Assembly: GCF_008122265.1 (NCBI RefSeq)
Contig: NZ_CP043042.1
Span: 310,001 to 374,000, forward strand
DNA: 64,000 bases
Reading direction: 5' to 3'
DNA from: Marinobacter fonticola
GTDB taxonomy: Bacteria > Pseudomonadota > Gammaproteobacteria > Pseudomonadales > Oleiphilaceae
Part shown: positions 59,920 to 64,000 of the stretch, piece by piece
How the letters are laid out: each line of letters begins with the position of its first letter
How positions within the stretch are numbered: the stretch's first letter is position 1
Notes under the pieces: generated by a model
Told to the model about the DNA's origin: nothing
Seen by the model: only the letters and a program-made list of their open reading frames with translations
Database searches by the model: none
Made by a program: the position numbers and the translations under genes

Positions 59920-59946
59920 AAAAAAGGGGTGGCCAAGGCCACCCCT
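59920..59946 (-). terminator. Terminator after the acyl-CoA dehydrogenase pair
   Basis: GGGGTGGCCAAGGCCACCCC, a perfect palindrome, followed on the minus strand by six T. Some read-through to the class II aldolase gene is possible. Confidence 0.85.
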
Positions 59947-60006
59947 AAAATTGGGTCTCATAAGGGGATCGAGACCCGGCTCCTCGCACAGAGAACGTGC
60001 CTGAAA

Positions 60007-61149
60007 TCAGGAAGCCTGCAGCAGGCCTGCATAAGCTTCCAGGTGGAAATCGTCGTCACCGAACTGGTGGTTGATCATGATCAGCCGCTTAGCGTAGTGC
60101 GCCAGACTGTACTCCCAGGTCATGCCGATACCGCCGTGGAGCTGAATGGCCTGCTCGGAAATGAACTGACCGGCGCGACCGATCACATTCTTGGCCGCAG
60201 CCAGGGTGCGGGTGCGCTCGTCGCTGGCGACTTCATTGGCCACGTTGGCTGCGAGGATCGACGCAGAGCGCGCCTGCTCAAGCTCCGAACTCATATCCAC
60301 CATGCGATGCTGCAGTACCTGAAATTTACCGATGGGCACGCCAAACTGCTTGCGGGTCTTCAGGTATTCCAAGGTCAGCTTGATGGACTCTTCCATCGCG
60401 CCAATGGCTTCTGCACACAAGGCGGCGACTGCACGACCGGCCTGGTATTGGATCACGTCGCCGGCCTTGCCTTCGGCGCCGATCAGGGCGTCGGCCCCGA
60501 CCTTGACGTCCTTCAGGAAGATGTCGCAGCCTTTGGCGCCGTCCATGGTCGGATAGACGCGACGCTCGACGCCGGCGGCATTGGGATCGATAGCAAATAG
60601 GGACAGGCCTTCGGCATCTCGGCTATCGCCGCTGGTGCGTGCTGAGACAATGATTAGTCCCGCCGCATGGCCGCCGATCAGCACACCCTTACGGCCATTG
60701 AGGGTATAACCCTCGCCGGATTTTTTCGCGCGGGTCTCGACGTCGTTCAGGTTGTAATGGCTCTGGGGTTCTTGCAGGCCAACGGCAACTTTCAGTTCGC
60801 CAGTGGCGATGCGGCTCAGCCAGTCTTCTTTCTGGCTGTCGCTGGCAGCCTGACTGATGATGCCGCCGCCCAGGATGACCGTTTGCATGTACGGTTCCAG
60901 GCACAGGCCGCGACCCAGTTCGGTCATCACCGATTGCACGTCCACGCCGGAGCCACCGAAGCCGCCCAGCTCTTCGGGGAAGGGCACCGCACACAGCCCT
61001 AGCTCACCCAGCTGCGTCCAGAATTCTTCGCTGAAGCCCAGTTCGCTTTCGCTGTATTTCAGGCGCTTTTCGAAATCGTATTCACCGCGGACCAAGCGCG
61101 CCACGGTGTCTTGCAGCATTTGCTGCTCTTCATTGAGTCTGAAGTCCAT
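60007..61149 (-). CDS. Acyl-CoA dehydrogenase, small-type subunit
   Basis: 380 residues. N-terminal FRLNEEQQMLQDTVARLVRGEYDFEKR, flavin region, and C-terminal AIQLHGGIGMTWEYSLAHYAKRL, where Glu in TWEY matches the usual catalytic base. The middle domain lacks the standard TEP.AGSD motif (VGLQEPQSHYN). Small partners of this kind form alpha2-beta2 complexes with a large subunit, as PimC/PimD and steroid-side-chain dehydrogenases do. Lies 11 bases after the large-subunit gene. Confidence 0.9.
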   Translation of the reverse strand: MDFRLNEEQQMLQDTVARLVRGEYDFEKRLKYSESELGFSEEFWTQLGELGLCAVPFPEELGGFGGSGVDVQSVMTELGRGLCLEPYMQTVILGGGIISQAASDSQKEDWLSRIATGELKVAVGLQEPQSHYNLNDVETRAKKSGEGYTLNGRKGVLIGGHAAGLIIVSARTSGDSRDAEGLSLFAIDPNAAGVERRVYPTMDGAKGCDIFLKDVKVGADALIGAEGKAGDVIQYQAGRAVAALCAEAIGAMEESIKLTLEYLKTRKQFGVPIGKFQVLQHRMVDMSSELEQARSASILAANVANEVASDERTRTLAAAKNVIGRAGQFISEQAIQLHGGIGMTWEYSLAHYAKRLIMINHQFGDDDFHLEAYAGLLQAS

Positions 61150-61160
61150 GGGGCCTCCTG

Positions 61161-62357
61161 TTACAGTCCGAGAATCATTTTGGTGACGATGTTCTTCTGG
61201 ATCTCGTTGGATCCGCCGAAGATCGACAGCTTGCGCATGTTGAAGTACTGCGCGGACAGCGGAGCGCCGTCCTGGTCGGACAGGAAGTCACCGTCGTAAT
61301 CCAGGTCCAGTTCCTCTTCCACGAACGGCTGGGCATAAGGCCCCAGAGCACGGCGGGCGAGGTCGGTGATGGCCTGACGAATTTCGGTACCCCGGACCTT
61401 CAGCATCGAGCTTTCCGCACCCGGTACGCCGCCACCTTCGACGGACGCGACAATGCGCAGGTTGCTGATGCCGGCGGCCATCAGATCGATTTCCACCTGG
61501 GCGATGCGCTGGGAAAAAGTCGGATCTTCGATCAGCGGACGGCCATTTTTGGTCTGGCGGCTGGCAATCGACTTCAGGTGGCTCAGCGCTGCCTTGGAGG
61601 CGCCGATGCCGGCCAGGCCGGTGCGCTCATAGGTCAGCAGGTACTTGGCGTAAGTCCAGCCCTTGTCTTCTTCGCCCACCAGGTTCTCAACGGGGACTTT
61701 GACGTTGTCAAAGAAAACCTCGTTGACCTCGTGCTCGCCATCCAGGGTAATGATCGGACGCACAGTGACGCCCGGCGCCTCCATGTCCATTAGCAGGAAA
61801 GAGATGCCTTCCTGAGCTTTTACCTCGGTGTTGGTGCGTACCAGGCAGAAAATCATGTTGGCGTGCTGGCCCAGGGTAGTCCAGGTCTTCTGGCCGTTCA
61901 CGATATAGTGATCGCCTTCACGTACCGCGCGCGTTTTCAGCGACGCCAGGTCGGAACCGGCGCCCGGCTCGGAGTAGCCCTGGCACCACCAGTCCTCTCC
62001 GCTGAGAATGCGCGGCAGGTACTGTTGCTTCTGCTCTTCGGATCCGAACTTGATGATGACCGGCGCCACCATGTTCACGCCAAACGGGATCGAGCGCGGG
62101 GCGCCATACCGGCATGACTCTTCGTCCCAAATATGCTTTTGCACCGGCGACCATTTCACCCCGCCATGTTCTTCCGGCCAATGAGTGGCATACCAGCCCT
62201 GTTTGCTGAGAATCTGCTGCCAGCGCTCGTGGTCAGCCCGGGACATCCGGCGTCCGCGTTTCACCTTGTCGGCAATGTCCGCCGGCAACTTTTCCTCGAG
62301 GAAGCTACGGACCTCGTCACGGAAGGCTCGCTCTTCCGCCGTATAGTTCATGTTCAT
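61161..62357 (-). CDS. Acyl-CoA dehydrogenase, large-type subunit
   Basis: 398 residues; GAGAGG 7 bases before ATG. GYSEPGAGSDLASLKTRAVREGDHYIVNGQKTWTT is the normal FAD/substrate motif, and the end FNMRKLSIFGGSNEIQKNIVTKMILGL is typical. No Glu is apparent at the catalytic-base position present in the partner, supporting a split of functions in a heteromer. The long helix-rich C-terminus includes DLDYDGDFLSDQDG. Divergent from the porin gene. Confidence 0.9.
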   Translation of the reverse strand: MNMNYTAEERAFRDEVRSFLEEKLPADIADKVKRGRRMSRADHERWQQILSKQGWYATHWPEEHGGVKWSPVQKHIWDEESCRYGAPRSIPFGVNMVAPVIIKFGSEEQKQQYLPRILSGEDWWCQGYSEPGAGSDLASLKTRAVREGDHYIVNGQKTWTTLGQHANMIFCLVRTNTEVKAQEGISFLLMDMEAPGVTVRPIITLDGEHEVNEVFFDNVKVPVENLVGEEDKGWTYAKYLLTYERTGLAGIGASKAALSHLKSIASRQTKNGRPLIEDPTFSQRIAQVEIDLMAAGISNLRIVASVEGGGVPGAESSMLKVRGTEIRQAITDLARRALGPYAQPFVEEELDLDYDGDFLSDQDGAPLSAQYFNMRKLSIFGGSNEIQKNIVTKMILGL

Positions 62358-62462
62358 CGATCAACCTCTCGGTACGCTTCTTATGTTCTGTGTTCTATTG
62401 ACTATGACGTTCTACGCGGTTTCTGTTTTCCAGGCTTCCGGTGGCTGGTTGTGAAAGCCGAT

Positions 62463-62478
62463 ACCGCATAGCAGAATA
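62463..62478. promoter_or_regulatory. Recurrent operator-like motif (site 3)
   Basis: ACCGCATAGCAGAATA; one inserted base compared with ACCGCATAGCGAAATA, on the dehydrogenase side of the divergent region. Confidence 0.4.
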
Positions 62479-62620
62479 AACGAAGCATGAATCATGGATG
62501 TTGGTCTGTCAATCGCCCAACTTACCTGCGCTAACTTTTCTAATACGAGAAACAGCAAAATTTAGTTTTAAAAGGTTGTTGTTGAAAACGGCTTTGACTA
62601 TATTCGGAAATACGGAAGCC

Positions 62621-62639
62621 GGTATTGCTTAGCGGAACC
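62621..62639. promoter_or_regulatory. Recurrent operator-like motif (site 4)
   Basis: GGTATTGCTTAGCGGAACC; its inverse GGTTCCGCTAAGCAATACC has the same TTCCGC half as site 1. Confidence 0.45.
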
Positions 62640-62652
62640 TGTCATGGTTGTT

Positions 62653-62670
62653 GTACCGCATAGCGAAATA
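62653..62670. promoter_or_regulatory. Recurrent operator-like motif (site 5)
   Basis: GTACCGCATAGCGAAATA, nearest to the porin start; matches site 1 over CCGCATAGCGAAATA. Confidence 0.5.
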
Positions 62671-62756
62671 ACAGGTAGTTAAAAGAATAATAACCGGCGG
62701 AAGGACCAAAAAAGAAAGACGCGACTCTCTACAACAAAGAAAAGACGAGGTTTGAA

Positions 62757-64000
62757 ATGACAACAAGAAATGGGTCATTCAGAGCACACCCACTCACCCG
62801 CGCGGTGGCTCTTGCAGGACTACCGCTGATTGCAGCTATGTCGATGCCGGCAAACGCCCAGGACGATGCCGAAGTCGAGGAGCTGCGCCAGCGTGTCGAG
62901 CAGTTAGAACAAAAGTTAGGCGCTGCGGTATCCACCGCGCCGGAAGCGACCCAGGATAACCCCTACATCCTGCGTGAAGGCGACGGTCTCAAGATTGGCG
63001 ATACCACGATTTCATTTGGTGGCTTTATTAAGGCCGATCTGATCTACGGCTCCAACGGCAACGGTACGACCAACGCCTATAGCGTTGGCCTGGCACGTAA
63101 TTTTGCGTCTTTCGCAACGACCGATAACGATTGGAAGGCTGGTTTCTCTGCCCGTGAGTCCCGCTTCAGCTTCGGTACCGAAACCGAGGACGTCGGCGGT
63201 CACGCCCTGCGCACCTACCTGGAAATGGACTTCAACACTGGTGCAGACGCGCCCGGCAACGAGGTCGTGTCCAACAGCTATAACCCGCGCCTGCGTCAAG
63301 CGTACGGTGCCTGGAATGGTTGGGAATTCGGTCAGACCTACACCACTTTTAGCGATCTTGCGGCTCTACCCGAAATTCTGAACCAGGGTAAGATGGCGGC
63401 CTTCATCTATACCACGCAGCCGATGATCCGCTACAACATGGCGGCACCGGGCGGTAAAATCATGGTTTCCTTGGAAGAGCCTGAGGACGGATTCGGTTCT
63501 ACTTCGTATGACGACCAGTCCTATCCGGATCTGGCTGCCCGCTACCAGGTTCGCGGCAACTATGGCTTTTACTCCATTGCCGGCCTCGTGCGGAGCTTGG
63601 AAGATGATGCATCCGATGACTCGAAAGTGACCGGAGCCGTCTCTCTGAGTGCGCGTATCCCGACCTTTGGCCGCGATGATCTCCGCATGCAGTACAGCTA
63701 TGGCTCGCTGGGTCGCTACATGGGGTTGTTCACTTACCCGGATGTCGACTTGGTCGAGCAGGCCCAGGGTGAGGTCGATCCTCTAAAGACCTATGGTGCG
63801 ACTATCGCTTACCGCCATTACTGGTCGCCGACATGGCGCTCGAGCCTGGTGGGCTCGCACACGGAAATCGTCGATGACCTGACCGTGCGCCAGCCGGCCC
63901 AGCCGAATGGCACGCTCAGCTACTTCGACTCCTCTACGTCGGTGCATGCCAACCTGATGTGGACTCCCCATGCCAACTTGACGTTGGGTGTCGAGTACTC
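62757..64000 (+). CDS. DcaP-like trimeric outer-membrane porin, 5' part
   Basis: At least 414 residues; runs off the window. Signal peptide (TRAVALAGLPLIAAMSMPANAQ), then a short coiled coil (DAEVEELRQRVEQLEQKLG) at the periplasmic N-terminus and beta-barrel strands (FGGFIKADLIYGSNGN, RESRFSFGTETED, LRTYLEMDFN, ...). This order is that of DcaP porins, which admit dicarboxylates and other negatively charged acids. GAGG precedes the ATG. It shares a control region with the acyl-CoA dehydrogenase pair, so the porin probably admits the pathway's substrate. Confidence 0.88.
   Translation, partial: MTTRNGSFRAHPLTRAVALAGLPLIAAMSMPANAQDDAEVEELRQRVEQLEQKLGAAVSTAPEATQDNPYILREGDGLKIGDTTISFGGFIKADLIYGSNGNGTTNAYSVGLARNFASFATTDNDWKAGFSARESRFSFGTETEDVGGHALRTYLEMDFNTGADAPGNEVVSNSYNPRLRQAYGAWNGWEFGQTYTTFSDLAALPEILNQGKMAAFIYTTQPMIRYNMAAPGGKIMVSLEEPEDGFGSTSYDDQSYPDLAARYQVRGNYGFYSIAGLVRSLEDDASDDSKVTGAVSLSARIPTFGRDDLRMQYSYGSLGRYMGLFTYPDVDLVEQAQGEVDPLKTYGATIAYRHYWSPTWRSSLVGSHTEIVDDLTVRQPAQPNGTLSYFDSSTSVHANLMWTPHANLTLGVEY

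Larger units (their letters stand above)
62358..62756. other. Divergent control region, dehydrogenase pair / porin
   Basis: About 400 bases without a gene. It holds three copies or variants of the recurrent operator motif (62463-62478, 62621-62639, 62653-62670) and an additional CGGAAATACGGAA stretch at ~62605-62618. Confidence 0.6.

Noticed and set aside
1..64000. tRNA, rRNA or tmRNA genes
   Set aside because: No cloverleaf or rRNA signature was recognised by eye on either strand; a covariance search would be needed to exclude them fully.

Overview
The window is about 57% G+C with dense bacterial gene packing. Its gene content fits a marine, Marinobacter-like gammaproteobacterium: many acyl-CoA dehydrogenases and CoA ligases, two branched-chain-type ABC importers, TRAP transporters, HBM-type chemoreceptors, a TonB/Fec iron system and a DcaP-type porin. 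The genus is an inference from gene content only; no rRNA or tRNA gene was seen.

Region 1 (1-8.2 kb) is accessory DNA. After the 3' part of an msrAB gene comes a run of small, AT-richer genes, many followed by attC-like sites (5' side TAACAATCGG..., 3' side ...GCGTTA). This is the structure of an integron cassette array; no integrase gene is in the window. The cargo is a SMI1/KNR4 protein, two small membrane-anchored proteins, a coiled-coil protein, a secreted protein, two YefM/YoeB toxin-antitoxin pairs and a YoeB-like toxin without an antitoxin. An intact IS3-family element (2724-3993) sits inside one attC. The stretch 4.7-5.2 kb is a scrapyard of a GNAT stub, an IS110 transposase tail, a long hairpin and a 62-bp repeat.

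Region 2 (8.2-17 kb) has an ADP-ribosylglycohydrolase-family gene, a DMT exporter and a complete liv-type ABC operon on the minus strand. Its LivF has Arg in place of the Walker A Lys. A 267-bp MITE-like element with nested perfect inverted repeats follows, then a thioredoxin-like gene whose stop codon lies in the element's end.

Region 3 (17.7-22.8 kb) carries three envelope/stress membrane-protein genes, a low-GC ATP-grasp gene and a second IS3-family element (21330-22527, 4-bp CTGA duplication) inserted in a decayed MATE-exporter gene.

Region 4 (22.8-30.1 kb) is a Fur-type iron module: TonB receptor, FecB/C/D-like importer, divergent FecE-like ATPase, and a Suc/Fer ferredoxin-like protein that may act on the imported iron complex. 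Fur-box-like sequences precede the receptor and lie between the divergent genes.

Region 5 (30.2-40.8 kb) holds an NCS2 nucleobase permease, two closely related chemoreceptors flanking a solitary DctP-type binding protein, and a complete TRAP transporter (dctPQM).

Region 6 (40.9-64 kb) is a catabolic island for a carboxylic acid or its amide: amidase, enoyl-CoA hydratase, two CoA ligases, two SDRs, hotdog thioesterase, ACAD10/11-like acyl-CoA dehydrogenase, APH-like kinase, SurE phosphatase, a second LivHMGFK importer, MaoC hydratase, MDR reductase, class II aldolase-like protein, a two-gene heteromeric acyl-CoA dehydrogenase and a DcaP-like porin cut by the window end. The kinase + dehydrogenase + SDR + CoA ligase set resembles the 4-hydroxyacyl-CoA phosphorylation route (ACAD10/11, Pseudomonas lva genes), here with a SurE-type phosphatase overlapping the kinase. 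A recurring palindrome (ACCGCATAGCGAAATA type) lies upstream of several transport and catabolic genes and may define one regulon.
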